64,000 nt of DNA, from contig NC_015564.1 of assembly GCF_000214175.1 (NCBI RefSeq), positions 3,596,001 through 3,660,000 on the forward strand. The letters run 5' to 3'. The first letter of the stretch is position 1; each line of letters opens with the position of its first letter. Under the pieces are notes generated by a model. That model made no database searches. It had not been told where the DNA came from and saw only the letters and a program-made list of their open reading frames with translations. Origin of the DNA: Hoyosella subflava DQS3-9A1. GTDB lineage: Bacteria > Actinomycetota > Actinomycetes > Mycobacteriales > Mycobacteriaceae. The position numbers and the translations under genes are program-made. This document shows positions 36,281 to 45,073 of this stretch, piece after piece.

Positions 36281-36868
36281 ATGAACTTAGCGACGTGGGC
36301 ACAGCGCAACGGCGTTGGGCGTGTGACCGCGTATCGCTGGTTTCGCTCTGGCTCGCTCCCGGTCCCGGCCCGCAAGGCCGGCGGCCTGATCCTGGTCGGC
36401 GATCCCACCACTAACACGCAATCGCATGGCCGGACAGCGGTGTATGCGGGGGTGTCGTCAGCGGATCAGAAGGCCGGCCTCGATCGTCAGGTCGCACGAG
36501 TTACAGCGTGGGCCGCGAGTGAGCGGATCGGCGTCGGCAAGGTCGTCACTGAGGTCGGATCAGCGCTGAACGGGCACCGTGGAAAGTTCCTCGCCTTGCT
36601 GCGAGACCCGATTGTCACACGGATCGTGGTCGAACACCGTGACCGGTTCTGCCGGTTCGGATCGGAGTGCGTCCAGGCCGCGCTCGCAGCGAACGGCGGC
36701 GCGCTGGTCGTGGTCGATTCGTGCGAGGTGGACGACGACCTTGTGCGGGATATGACCGAAATTCTGACGTCGATGTGTGCGCGGTTGTATGGCAAACGCG
36801 CTGCCGTTCACCGCGCCAAGCGAGCGGTAGCGGCGACTGCTGATGACACTTCCGGCCGGGTGGCGTGA
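36281..36868 (+). CDS. tnpA: IS607 TnpA, serine recombinase
   Basis: This is a 195-aa protein from ATG 36281. An N-terminal MerR-like helix-turn-helix (NLATWAQRNGVGRVTAYRWF) precedes the serine-recombinase domain. The active-site start reads VYAGVSSADQ: Ser59 is present, but the conserved Arg of the YxRVS motif is Gly57. The later catalytic cluster (EHRDRFCRFG) is present. The missing Arg suggests reduced or lost strand-exchange activity. An in-frame open stretch extends upstream to about 36200. Confidence 0.88.
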   Translation: MNLATWAQRNGVGRVTAYRWFRSGSLPVPARKAGGLILVGDPTTNTQSHGRTAVYAGVSSADQKAGLDRQVARVTAWAASERIGVGKVVTEVGSALNGHRGKFLALLRDPIVTRIVVEHRDRFCRFGSECVQAALAANGGALVVVDSCEVDDDLVRDMTEILTSMCARLYGKRAAVHRAKRAVAATADDTSGRVA

Positions 36869-38304
36869 TGGCGGCGAAGTTCGAGGTTCCTGGCGGGTGG
36901 GTGTTGCAGGCGTATCAGTACGCGCTCGACCCGACCGATGCGCAGGCCGTTGCGTTGGAGTCGCACGCGGGTGGGGCCAGGTTTGCGTGGAACACGATGT
37001 TGCGAGCAGTGAAAGCGAACCTGTCCCAACGCGAGGCGGAGAAGTCGTACGGGATCACCGACGCTGATCTGACCCCGAGCATGGTCTGGTCGTTCCAATC
37101 GCTGCGCAACGACTTCAACACACGCAAACACCAGGTAGCGGTCCGCGAGGACGGCACACCGTGGTGGGCAGAGAACTCGAAAGAGGCGTACGCCAACGCA
37201 TGCAAGAACCTCGCGGAGGCGTTGAAGAACTGGAGCGACTCACGCAAAGGCACCCGTAAAGGCCCGAGGGTTGGGTTCCCGTCCTTCAAGTCGAAGCGTT
37301 CGACCAGGGCTTTCGCGTTCACCACCGGCACGATCCGCGTCGAACCGGACCGGCATCACGTAACACTGCCCAGGCTCGGGACGCTGCGGGTGCACGAGTC
37401 GACCCGTAAACTCGCCCGCCGCCTCGAACACCGCACAGCCCGGATCTTGAAAGCGACGGTTCGGTTCGAACGTGGCAGGTGGCTGGTGAGTTTCACCTGT
37501 GTGGTTGAGCGTGCCGCCAGCCGTCCAGGGCACGTCAAACGCCTGGCACCGGTGGTCGGGGTCGATGTTGGTGTGAAAGACCTGATCGTCGCGGCCACCC
37601 CCGACGGGCGGGAGGTTCTACGTGTGCAGGCTCCGAAAGAGTTCACACACGCGTCCCGGAAACTGCGGGCGTTGCAACGTAAAGCAGCGCGCCAGCAAGG
37701 CCCGTGGGACGCGGTAACCGAAACCAGGCGGGAGCCGTCGAACGCCTGGCAACGCACACAGCAGGCGATCGCGGACCAGCATGTGCGGGTGGCGAACCTG
37801 CGCCAGGACCGCCTCCACAAACTGACCACGCTGCTGGCGCAGTCGTTCGACGTGATCGGCACCGAGACGCTCGCGGTGAAGAACATGATGGCCGCCGGTG
37901 GTGCCCGCAAGAAAGGCTTGAATCGTTCGATCGCTGACGCGGGTCTGGGTGAGTTCTCCCGCCAGCTCGACTACAAAACCACCTGGTACAGCTCGGCACT
38001 AGTCAAGGCGGACCGGTGGTATCCCAGCTCGAAGACGTGTTCTGGTTGCGGTTCAGTGAAAGCCAAACTGAGCTTGTCAGACCGCTTGCACGTCTGCGAC
38101 AACGAAGACTGCGGGTTGAACATCACCGGTATCGACCGGGACCTCAACGCCGCTATCAACCTCGCGCGCTATGCGCGGGCGGAGCAGAGTGCCCGCTTCG
38201 ATAATGGTGGAGCCGACCGTAAGACGACCGCTCCGGCGGCGCTGGTGGCTATGAAACCTGAATCCAGCGATGGAAGCGCCTCACCCAAAAGTGAGGCTGC
38301 ATAG
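36865..38304 (+). CDS. tnpB: IS607 TnpB, RNA-guided nuclease (OrfB family)
   Basis: This 479-aa TnpB starts at GTG 36865 (or ATG 36868), overlapping the tnpA stop. The RuvC-type triad is intact: Asp234 (VGVDVGVKDL), Glu334 (IGTETLAVKN) and Asp424 (GIDRDLNAAIN). The zinc ribbon has Cys392, Cys395, Cys411 and Cys416. An N-terminal helix-turn-helix and a WED-like beta region precede. Family knowledge: TnpB cuts DNA guided by an RNA from the element's right end and helps the element persist. Nothing here looks damaged. Confidence 0.92.
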   Translation: MMAAKFEVPGGWVLQAYQYALDPTDAQAVALESHAGGARFAWNTMLRAVKANLSQREAEKSYGITDADLTPSMVWSFQSLRNDFNTRKHQVAVREDGTPWWAENSKEAYANACKNLAEALKNWSDSRKGTRKGPRVGFPSFKSKRSTRAFAFTTGTIRVEPDRHHVTLPRLGTLRVHESTRKLARRLEHRTARILKATVRFERGRWLVSFTCVVERAASRPGHVKRLAPVVGVDVGVKDLIVAATPDGREVLRVQAPKEFTHASRKLRALQRKAARQQGPWDAVTETRREPSNAWQRTQQAIADQHVRVANLRQDRLHKLTTLLAQSFDVIGTETLAVKNMMAAGGARKKGLNRSIADAGLGEFSRQLDYKTTWYSSALVKADRWYPSSKTCSGCGSVKAKLSLSDRLHVCDNEDCGLNITGIDRDLNAAINLARYARAEQSARFDNGGADRKTTAPAALVAMKPESSDGSASPKSEAA

Positions 38305-38326
38305 CGATGATCACTAAAGATCACTC
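38200..38326 (+). ncRNA. Candidate omega-RNA (reRNA) scaffold at the element's right end
   Basis: In IS605/IS607 elements the TnpB guide RNA covers the 3' end of tnpB and the right end, with the guide taken from DNA just outside. Here the tnpB tail contains a hairpin (GCCTCAC-ccaaaa-GTGAGGC, 38278-38297) close to the right-end repeat (38309-38326). The limits are approximate, and transcription is inferred. Confidence 0.35.
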
Positions 38327-38993
38327 AAATGCAACGGATGACGTGGGGAACGAGTTCGCGCCACACCTCCGCGATCGGGTGACCGAATGCGCCGAGCGGA
38401 TCCGCCGTCACTCCGCTCTCCTGCGTCGGATCTCGGCCGGACTTCTTGTAATAGCTGCTTTCGTGGCTGCTCTTACGCCTGGGCGTGATGCTGGTGTGGA
38501 AGTAGTCGTGGTCACCAGAGATCTTGCGGCGGGGTCTGAGTTAACAGACGACGATATCGAGCTCACCCTCGTCACTAGCGCACAGCGCCCCCAGTCGGCG
38601 CTTGTGCGCGCTGATCAGGCTGTTGGCCAGCGCGTAGCCACCCCTGTCCGCGCGGGCGAGGTGCTGACGGACGCCCGCGTCCTCACTCCCCCGCTGATCG
38701 ATGAGATCCTCGGCGCTCGACAATCACGCGGCGTACCGGTCCGGCTCGCAGACTCGAGTGTCGCGGGCCTGTTACGAGCGGGTGATCGCGTCGATGTTCT
38801 TTCGCATCTTTCTGGCGCTTCGCTCGAGCCCGAACGTACGACCAGCGTCGTCACCGAGGACGCCGTCGTGCTCTTCGTGACGGAGGAATCTCCGGGACAC
38901 GATGCCCTGGTAGTTCTCGGACTGCCGCCGGACGAGGCAGTGGAGGTAGCAGGCGCTTCCTTACGTGGTGCTGTGACGGTCACACTGCGCTGA
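38307..38993 (+). CDS. SAF-domain membrane protein (CpaB/RcpC-like)
   Basis: This 228-aa protein has one membrane helix (about 42-53) and an external SAF domain (VVVVTRDLAAGSELTDDDIE, then VATPVRAGEVLTDARVL), the type found in Flp pilus assembly proteins; in mycolata its role is unclear. The first codons lie within the IS right-end repeat, so the native start is probably a few codons later (for example ATG 38338) and the original promoter has been displaced by the insertion. Confidence 0.82.
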   Translation: MITKDHSNATDDVGNEFAPHLRDRVTECAERIRRHSALLRRISAGLLVIAAFVAALTPGRDAGVEVVVVTRDLAAGSELTDDDIELTLVTSAQRPQSALVRADQAVGQRVATPVRAGEVLTDARVLTPPLIDEILGARQSRGVPVRLADSSVAGLLRAGDRVDVLSHLSGASLEPERTTSVVTEDAVVLFVTEESPGHDALVVLGLPPDEAVEVAGASLRGAVTVTLR

Positions 38994-39081
38994 TTGAAGC
39001 CGCACACTCAGCGCTTTCCTCGTATACGATTCCGACGAATCGATGAGTCCTCATCCTTCTGACAGAAATGGAGTCCGCCCG

Positions 39082-39504
39082 ATGTTTAAGGGTTTCCGCG
39101 ATTTCTTGATGCGCGGTAACGTGCTCGACCTCGCCGTCGCGGTCGTCGTCGGTACGGCTTTCACTGCGATCGTCACAGCGTTCACAGAGAACATCGTCAA
39201 TCCACTGATCGCAGCCATCGGAGCAGATCAGGACGTTGAAGGTCTTGGCGTCATGCTCCGGGAGGGCGCTCCCGCGACATTTGTCGATGTTGGCGCGGTG
39301 ATCACTGCGCTGATCAACTTCGTCATCATCGCCGCTGTCGTGTACTTCATCTTGATCGTTCCGTTCACTGCGGCGAAGAAGAGGCTGATCAAGGAGCAGG
39401 TGGCTGACGAAGAAGCAGGAGTGACCGACACCGAGTTGCTCAAGCAGATCCGCGATCTGCTGTCCGCTCAACGTGCGGACGTTCCGCCCACGTCATCGTC
39501 CTGA
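39082..39504 (+). CDS. mscL: Large-conductance mechanosensitive channel
   Basis: This 140-aa MscL starts at ATG 39082. The pore helix M1 (VLDLAVAVVVGTAFTAIVTA) and M2 (VIIAAVVYFILIVPF) flank a short loop, and the C-terminal helix is charged. It opens on hypo-osmotic shock to release solutes. It lies between the SAF gene and moaB2, as in mycobacteria. Confidence 0.94.
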   Translation: MFKGFRDFLMRGNVLDLAVAVVVGTAFTAIVTAFTENIVNPLIAAIGADQDVEGLGVMLREGAPATFVDVGAVITALINFVIIAAVVYFILIVPFTAAKKRLIKEQVADEEAGVTDTELLKQIRDLLSAQRADVPPTSSS

Positions 39505-39510
39505 GGTGAC

Positions 39511-39559
39511 CACTACGGCGCAAGCCCCTGCTTCCCAGCAGGGGGCTTGCGCCGTAGTG
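39511..39559. terminator. Long hairpin terminator after mscL
   Basis: The arms CACTACGGCGCAAGCCCCTGC and GCAGGGGGCTTGCGCCGTAGTG pair over 21 bp with one bulged G and a 6-nt loop, 6 bp after the mscL stop. No T-run follows. It lies between converging genes and may stop both. Confidence 0.8.
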
Positions 39560-39578
39560 CGGTCCGATGGCCTGGCGA

Positions 39579-39740
39579 TCAGCCGTGATGCGGTGGACGA
39601 TTCTCCATCAGCCATCGGTCGCTGTGAGTCTCTGACGCTACTGGCCTGTCACCGGGCAGAACTTCACCGAAAACAGCATCAAGCGCCGCCTTGCGGCGTG
39701 CACGCGCGACCGCGCCCTCAGCCAGTTCTTCGGCACTCAT
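39579..39740 (-). CDS. Small conserved actinobacterial protein downstream of moaB2
   Basis: A 53-aa frame starts at ATG 39738-39740, immediately after the moaB2 TAG, and ends at 39579. It begins MSAEELAEGAVARARRKAAL, continues DAVFGEVLP, and ends DRWLMENRPPHHG. I recall short proteins with a W-x-x-ENRPPHH ending at this place in mycobacteria and rhodococci. It is too short for most callers and its function is unknown. It is surely co-translated with moaB2. Confidence 0.75.
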   Translation of the reverse strand: MSAEELAEGAVARARRKAALDAVFGEVLPGDRPVASETHSDRWLMENRPPHHG

Positions 39741-40307
39741 CTATTCCTCGAAAGTCGATTGTTCGGTGATGACGTGCGCTACGAGGGGGCCGATCGTCGC
39801 CATACCGTCGCGCACCGCTGCGCGTGACGACGCTAAATTGACCACCACTGTGCTGCCCGAAACACCAGCTAGCCCGCGAGACAGGGCGGCGTCATGGACG
39901 CTGTCCGTCCGGCCGGACGCACGCAACGCTTCGGCTAAGCCCGGAATCTCGCGGTCGAGAACCGCCGCGGTTGCCTCGGGAGTCACATCGCGCGCCGAGG
40001 AACCAGTCCCGCCGATCGAGACAACCAGGTCCACTCCACCGATCACCGCGGTGTTCAGTGCGTTGCGAATCTCAACCTCATCTGCGGCAACAGCGACTGT
40101 TGCGTCGACGTGGTAGCCGGCTTCTGTCAGCAGTTCCCGCACCAACGGACCGATGTTATCCGTCTTTTCGCCATGTGCCTGACGATCATCAACGATCACC
40201 ACGAGCGCCCGCCCGCCCGGCAGCGTCTCCATCTCCATGCCCTTTACCGTAATGCCCAGCATTGGCTCGGCTGACAGCGCATCCCTAGTCGTACTCCAGC
40301 TTCTCAT
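39741..40307 (-). CDS. moaB2: MoaB2/Mog-type molybdopterin-binding protein
   Basis: This 188-aa protein starts at ATG 40307, which overlaps the htrA stop (ATGA). Conserved sequence begins only near GGRALVVIVDDRQAHGEKTD, so ATG 40238 is an alternative start. The MPT-binding core VDLVVSIGGTGSSARDVTPE is intact, and SRGLAGVSGSTVVVNLASS follows. It is related to the enzyme that adenylates molybdopterin. In mycobacteria it is the last gene of the mprAB-pepD-moaB2 group, as here. Confidence 0.9.
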   Translation of the reverse strand: MRSWSTTRDALSAEPMLGITVKGMEMETLPGGRALVVIVDDRQAHGEKTDNIGPLVRELLTEAGYHVDATVAVAADEVEIRNALNTAVIGGVDLVVSIGGTGSSARDVTPEATAAVLDREIPGLAEALRASGRTDSVHDAALSRGLAGVSGSTVVVNLASSRAAVRDGMATIGPLVAHVITEQSTFEE

Positions 40308-41608
40308 GGTGTCGACCCCTGAGTGCCGAGCTGAACATCCACCGCGCGTTCCTCTCCACCTGGACCATCTGTCCACGTAATCGCCACTGTTTGGCCCGGC
40401 ACCTGGGCTCGCACGGCGGCGATCAGCCCAGCAGCGCTGGTTATAATTCGGTCATCTAGCCGAGTGATGATCGCTCCCTCGGGAATGCCGGCGTCCTGCG
40501 CCGCACTGCCGCTGATCACTTCCGTGACCAGCGCGCCACGCTCCGGATCACGCATATCGACGAAGACTCCGAGTGATGCTGTTTCGGCGCGGCCCGTGGT
40601 CGCCAGTTCGTCGGCGATACGGCGAGCCTGGTCGATTGGGATGGAGAAGCCCAAGCCGATCGAACCGGGGTTCACTCCCGGCATCGCGCCCAGGGTTGCG
40701 ATGGCAGTGTTGATCCCGACGATTTCGCCGTCCATGTTGACCAGCGCGCCACCGGAGTTGCCCGGGTTGATCGCGGCATCGGTCTGGATCGCGTCGATCA
40801 CGGTGTACTGGTCTCCGCCCTCCCCGGTCGCTGACACTGGTCGATGGAGTGCGCTCACGATGCCGGAGGTCACAGTGCCATCGAGACCGAGTGGCGAACC
40901 AACGGCGACGACGTCCTGACCGACGCGGAGATCGCTGGAACTGCCGAGCGTGGCCGGTGTGAGGTCGGTGCGTCCCTCGACCTGCACCACCGCCACATCA
41001 GTGTTCGGATCCCCCGCGATAACCCTCCCTGTCGCGGTCGTTCCGTCGTAGAAGGACACCTCCACGGTTCCTCCGGAGGGAGCGATGACATGGTTATTCG
41101 TCACAATCAGCCCATCAGACGTCAGAATCACACCTGAACCGCTGCCCTGCGCGCGTTCGGTCCGCACATCGATCATCACGACCGACGGGATGATCCTCTC
41201 CGCAGCCCACTGCACTGACCCCTCAGGAGCTGCGGACGCGCCCTGGCCCACAGCGGGAGCTGAGAGGGCAGAGGACCCGCCCGAATCCCGGCTCGCGACA
41301 TAACCGCCTACCACGCCCCCGACACCTCCGCTGAGCAGCGCCAGTATCAGTGCCCCAGCGAGCAGCCCCGACTTTCCGCGGCGCACGGGGCGCTCCTCGG
41401 CGGCGGGAGGCACTTGCTGGGGGCCAACTTGCTGGGGGCCGCCCTGTTCGGGGTAACCGTAACCGCGGGGCGCTTCCCCTAGGCCGTGCCGCTGCGGAGC
41501 GGTTCCCGGATAGTCGCCGTACGCGGGGATCCGCTGCGTGTCACCGCTGCGGGACGGTTCGTCCGGCCCGCTCTGCCACGGTTCGCGCGGACTCTGTTCG
41601 TCACTCAT
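40304..41608 (-). CDS. htrA: HtrA/PepD serine protease with PDZ domain
   Basis: This 434-aa protein has a Pro/Gln/Gly-rich cytoplasmic part (with a GPQQV tandem), a membrane helix (about 81-103) and an external trypsin-like domain with His173 (NNHVIA), Asp204 (DPNTDVAVV) and Ser285 (NPGNSGGAL). A PDZ domain begins near residue 345. It degrades misfolded envelope proteins and in mycobacteria feeds back on MprAB/SigE stress signalling. It is separated by about 140 bp from mprB. Confidence 0.93.
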   Translation of the reverse strand: MSDEQSPREPWQSGPDEPSRSGDTQRIPAYGDYPGTAPQRHGLGEAPRGYGYPEQGGPQQVGPQQVPPAAEERPVRRGKSGLLAGALILALLSGGVGGVVGGYVASRDSGGSSALSAPAVGQGASAAPEGSVQWAAERIIPSVVMIDVRTERAQGSGSGVILTSDGLIVTNNHVIAPSGGTVEVSFYDGTTATGRVIAGDPNTDVAVVQVEGRTDLTPATLGSSSDLRVGQDVVAVGSPLGLDGTVTSGIVSALHRPVSATGEGGDQYTVIDAIQTDAAINPGNSGGALVNMDGEIVGINTAIATLGAMPGVNPGSIGLGFSIPIDQARRIADELATTGRAETASLGVFVDMRDPERGALVTEVISGSAAQDAGIPEGAIITRLDDRIITSAAGLIAAVRAQVPGQTVAITWTDGPGGEERAVDVQLGTQGSTP

Positions 41609-41750
41609 TATCCCCTCCTCCGATCGGCCGTACTCGGCCGATCATGACCCGGCACACTTGGCGTGAAAGCGTATCTTCGTCAAACGTGCCGACCGAGCCT
41701 GAAGTTTCGGTGAGATGGACCTGACAATTGAACATGAAACACGATCAGCA

Positions 41751-43157
41751 TCAGTGACGCTCCTCATGCCCGCCAGGTGGCTCACCCGGCAAACACAGCG
41801 TCACTCGAGCGCCGCCACTCGGAGAGTCGCCGATTTTCACCGAACCACCGTGCCGCTGCATGACGTGATGCACGATGGCGAGGCCAAGCCCCGAGCCAGG
41901 CATCGACCGAGATGCATCTGACCTGTAGAAGCGCTCGAAAACGAGCTTACGCTCGTTGATCGGTATTCCAGGTCCGTCATCGTCGACGCTGATTTCCGCC
42001 AGTCGGGATGATGCGACCGACATCGTGATACGTAGTACGCCGCCGTCCGGACTCCATTTGGCGGCGTTGTCGAGCACGTTGAGCAATGCCCGGTTCAGCG
42101 CACCAGGGTCTCCCCACGTGAACCACGAGAACGTGCTCGCTTCGACAACCACGTCGCCACGGCGCCGACGCACCCTTTCCACGCATTTTTCGACGATATC
42201 GGCGAGGTCGATGCGTTCGAAGCCAGGTTCGGGGGCGTCTTCACGAGCCAGATCAACCAGGTCGCCGACCAGGGTGGATAGCTCTTCTATCTGAGCCATC
42301 ACGTCGTTCCGCAGACCTGCCATGTCTTCCGCATCGAGCGCGGGCGCGTCAGGCCTGCTCGCTGCGATCAGCAATTCCATGTTGGTGCGCAGCGAGGTCA
42401 GCGGGGTACGAAGTTCGTGCCCAGCGTCAGCAACGAGGCGCGCCTGGCGTTCACGAGACTCCGCCAGCGCGGCGAGCATCGCGTTGAACGCTTGGGTGAG
42501 ACGGGCAAGCTCATCATCCCCGGTCACAGGGATTGGAGTGAGGTCGTCGGTACGCGCGACGCGTTGCGCCGCAGCTGTCAGCCGTCCAACGGGCCGCAAA
42601 CCCGTGCGGCCCACAGCGGTGCCTGCTGCCGCTGCAAAAATCACGCCACATCCACCAACCACCAGCAGCACCATGGCGAGACTGTCAAGAATGTCCTGTG
42701 TCGGACCGAGATCTTGGCCCAGCACGAGCGTGATCTCACCCTCGCTCCGCTGTGCGAGCACCCGATAGTTTCCGACCGTACGAATCGACGAATCCACCTC
42801 ACCGCGTACGACAGCGAACTCAGGCTCATCGACTTCAATAAGCGGGGGCAACGTGGCAGAGGTGCCATCCGGGAAGATCATCATGACGGCGAGGCCTTCA
42901 GAAAATATCCTGGCGGTGGTGAGCGCACCTGGCCCCAGCCGCTCAGCAGTGTAGTTCTGCACCATCGTGTCCACGCGGTTGCGCAACTGCTGATCGACTT
43001 CGTTGTACAGGGCCCTAGAAACGACGCTGTACGCTGCAGCTGCCATCAGCGCCACGGCAAATGCAACGACTGTCGTCGCCAGCAGAGCGACACGAAGCCG
43101 TAGCGAGATAGTTCGGGTGAACTGACGGGGCTGGCTCAGAATGTGCTCAGGTCTCAC
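41751..43157 (-). CDS. mprB: Sensor histidine kinase MprB
   Basis: This 468-aa kinase has membrane helices at about 22-46 and 160-182 flanking an extracytoplasmic sensor. It has a HAMP region (about 183-235), HisKA with His247 ([13 protein letters not shown]), N box NVLDNAAKW, and G1/G2 boxes DDGPGIP and GSGLGLAIV. It senses envelope stress with MprA; the genes overlap by 4 bp. Confidence 0.94.
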   Translation of the reverse strand: MRPEHILSQPRQFTRTISLRLRVALLATTVVAFAVALMAAAAYSVVSRALYNEVDQQLRNRVDTMVQNYTAERLGPGALTTARIFSEGLAVMMIFPDGTSATLPPLIEVDEPEFAVVRGEVDSSIRTVGNYRVLAQRSEGEITLVLGQDLGPTQDILDSLAMVLLVVGGCGVIFAAAAGTAVGRTGLRPVGRLTAAAQRVARTDDLTPIPVTGDDELARLTQAFNAMLAALAESRERQARLVADAGHELRTPLTSLRTNMELLIAASRPDAPALDAEDMAGLRNDVMAQIEELSTLVGDLVDLAREDAPEPGFERIDLADIVEKCVERVRRRRGDVVVEASTFSWFTWGDPGALNRALLNVLDNAAKWSPDGGVLRITMSVASSRLAEISVDDDGPGIPINERKLVFERFYRSDASRSMPGSGLGLAIVHHVMQRHGGSVKIGDSPSGGARVTLCLPGEPPGGHEERH

Positions 43158-43843
43158 GGTGGAGTTTCCCGCAGCACGTAACCGACGCCGCGCACCGTGT
43201 GGATGATCCTGGGCTCCCCTTCCGACTCAGTTTTTCGCCGCAGATAGCCGATGTACACCTCGAGCGCATTTCCCGAGGTCGGAAAATCGTATCCCCACAC
43301 TTCTTCGAGAATGCGTGCTCGAGTGAGAACCCGGCGCGGGTTCGCCATCAACATCTCGAGCAGCGAGAACTCGGTCCGGGTCAGGCTGATCGACCGCTCG
43401 TTGCGGGTCACTTCGCGGGTGACGAGGTCCATCCGCAATCCAGCGAACTCCATCGTGTCCACCCCTTCACCCCCTTCATGGGGTGCGCGGCGGCGCAGCA
43501 GTGCCCGCAACCGTGCCAGGAGTTCCTCCAGAGCGAACGGCTTGGGCAGGTAGTCGTCTGCTCCCGCGTCGAGGCCGGAAACACGCTCCGAGACGGAGTC
43601 ACGCGCCGTGAGGACAAGGATGGGACGCTCATCTCCCTGACTGCGCAACCGGCGGCATACTTCGAGACCATCCATCCTGGGCATCATCACATCAAGGACG
43701 ATCGCGTCGGGCGGCGCTTCCGCTACTTTCTCGAGCGCGTCAGCACCGTCCACGGCCAGTTCGACTGTGTAACCGTTAAAGGACAATGATCGCCGCAGCG
43801 ATTCACGTACGGCACGATCGTCATCGACAACGAGGATCCGCAT
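43154..43843 (-). CDS. mprA: Response regulator MprA
   Basis: This 229-aa OmpR-type regulator has acidic pocket VVDDDR, phospho-acceptor Asp51 ([13 protein letters not shown]), Lys in YLPKPF, and a C-terminal winged helix ([20 protein letters not shown]). It activates pepD and stress sigma factor genes in mycobacteria. It is first of the mprAB pair. Confidence 0.95.
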   Translation of the reverse strand: MRILVVDDDRAVRESLRRSLSFNGYTVELAVDGADALEKVAEAPPDAIVLDVMMPRMDGLEVCRRLRSQGDERPILVLTARDSVSERVSGLDAGADDYLPKPFALEELLARLRALLRRRAPHEGGEGVDTMEFAGLRMDLVTREVTRNERSISLTRTEFSLLEMLMANPRRVLTRARILEEVWGYDFPTSGNALEVYIGYLRRKTESEGEPRIIHTVRGVGYVLRETPP

Positions 43844-43909
43844 GCTCCTAGTGTGTACTGAGCAACTAAGTAATCATTAAGAACGGTGCGTTGCAGGTTC
43901 GGTTTTGCG

Positions 43910-44524
43910 TCACGAAAGCCGAGGAGCAGTCGGAAGATTCCATCGCCGCCAGAGCGCCAGCAGCCGTAACCCCGCAGCAGTCACACTTCCGACTGCCAGT
44001 CCAACTGACTCTGGAATCGCGAGCGCGTCTGCGAGTACGACCGTCGTCGCGCCGAGCAGCGCGGGCACGGCGTAGAGGTCACGCTGCAGCAGTAGCGGCA
44101 TTTCGTTGACGAGAACATCGCGGAGCAGGCCACCGCCGATCGCAGTGATCATTCCGATGATCGTGGCTGCCAGCGGCCCCGCGCCACTAGCCAGCGCGAT
44201 ACCCGCACCACCGGTCGCGAAGACGCCAACACCGATCGCATCAAGCACGAGAACGCCTGTGCGGATCCGCCGAACCTCGGGATGAAGTACCAGGACCACC
44301 AGACACGCGGTGAACGCTGTGGCGAAGTACGGCCAATTCTGGAGGGATGTCGGCGGGGTGATGCCGAGGAGTAGATCGCGGATCATTCCGCCGCCGATTC
44401 CAGTGATGACGCCAACAACGCACACACCGAAAATGTCGAGTCGTTTAGAGACTCCGACGAGCGCGCCGGACGCAGCGAAAACAGCGATGCCCGAAAGATC
44501 AAGGATGCGGAGTAGCACCCACAA
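43910..44524 (-). CDS. Trimeric intracellular cation channel family protein (UPF0126)
   Basis: This 204-aa protein has seven hydrophobic segments and an internal duplication. Each half carries the pore motif GIGGGMIRDLLLG / AIGGGLLRDVLVN. Prokaryotic TRIC channels pass K+ and Na+. It is monocistronic, next to the ribosomal genes. Confidence 0.9.
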   Translation of the reverse strand: MWVLLRILDLSGIAVFAASGALVGVSKRLDIFGVCVVGVITGIGGGMIRDLLLGITPPTSLQNWPYFATAFTACLVVLVLHPEVRRIRTGVLVLDAIGVGVFATGGAGIALASGAGPLAATIIGMITAIGGGLLRDVLVNEMPLLLQRDLYAVPALLGATTVVLADALAIPESVGLAVGSVTAAGLRLLALWRRWNLPTAPRLS

Positions 44525-44542
44525 AGCGTACGAAGAAAAACC

Positions 44543-44589
44543 GATCCGGTAGCAAGGACCGCGCGTAACGCGGCTTTCGCTACCGGATC
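44543..44589 (-). terminator. Terminator downstream of rpmF
   Basis: The stem GATCCGGTAGC / GCTACCGGATC (11 bp) encloses a second small hairpin (CCGCG/CGCGG). It lies 18 bp beyond the rpmF stop on the minus strand and before the TRIC gene. Confidence 0.75.
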
Positions 44590-44607
44590 AGCCGTTAGGG
44601 CTCACTG

Positions 44608-44784
44608 CTACCGCAGTTTGTCTGGGTCGATCAGCCCGCGGCGCACTGCGGTGAGAAGGCGGTGCGGGACACGCAGCGCTTCACCGCCAGCGCGCACCGG
44701 CACCAGGTCTACAGCGGTTGCTTTCCACTGTGACCGGCGGCTGCGTGTGCGCGAGCGGGACTTCCGCCGCTTGGGTACTGCCAT
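44608..44784 (-). CDS. rpmF: 50S ribosomal protein L32, cysteine-free form
   Basis: This 58-aa protein is [20 protein letters not shown] followed by [10 protein letters not shown] and a basic tail. It is bL32 without the zinc-binding cysteines of the usual form, fitting the zinc-independent set. It is the last gene of the minus-strand branch of the zinc-limitation ribosomal locus, 13 bp after L31. Confidence 0.92.
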   Translation of the reverse strand: MAVPKRRKSRSRTRSRRSQWKATAVDLVPVRAGGEALRVPHRLLTAVRRGLIDPDKLR

Positions 44785-44797
44785 GATCAGTTTCCTT

Positions 44798-45073
44798 TCA
44801 GTTTCCGCTAGCTTTGCGACCAGGCCGCACGCGGTCGCCGTAGCGCTGGCGGAATTTCTCTACTCGTCCAGCCGTGTCGAGGATACGCTGTGCGCCCGTC
44901 CAGAACGGATGCGACTCCGAGGTCACGTCCGCGACGACGACCGGGTACTCGTTCCCGTCCTCCCAAGTGACGGTTCGCTCGCTTGTGGCGGTGGACCGGG
45001 TCAGGAACATCGTTCCGGTATTCGCGTCCTGGAAGACAACTGGATGATAGTCGGGATGGATGCCTGATTTCAC
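44798..45073 (-). CDS. rpmE2: 50S ribosomal protein L31 type B
   Basis: This 91-aa type B L31 ([14 protein letters not shown], then SHPFWTG) lacks the CxxC pairs of type A and does not need zinc. Type B L31 replaces type A under zinc shortage. It starts at a GTG that overlaps the mrf stop codon (TAGTG), so it is coupled to mrf. Confidence 0.95.
   Translation of the reverse strand: MKSGIHPDYHPVVFQDANTGTMFLTRSTATSERTVTWEDGNEYPVVVADVTSESHPFWTGAQRILDTAGRVEKFRQRYGDRVRPGRKASGN

Larger units (their letters stand above)
36209..38326 (+). mobile_element. IS607-family insertion sequence (serine transposase plus TnpB)
   Basis: The element carries tnpA (serine recombinase) and tnpB in overlapping order. 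Its outer edges are marked by an imperfect inverted repeat: GAGTGGTCGTTAGTGGTC (36209-36226) against the complement of 38309-38326 (GAGTGATCTTTAGTGATC), 15 of 18 matching. Each end itself contains two AGTGRTC units. IS607 elements make no target duplication, so the precise ends are estimates. It separates fmdB and the DnaA-box pair from the SAF gene. Confidence 0.82.
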
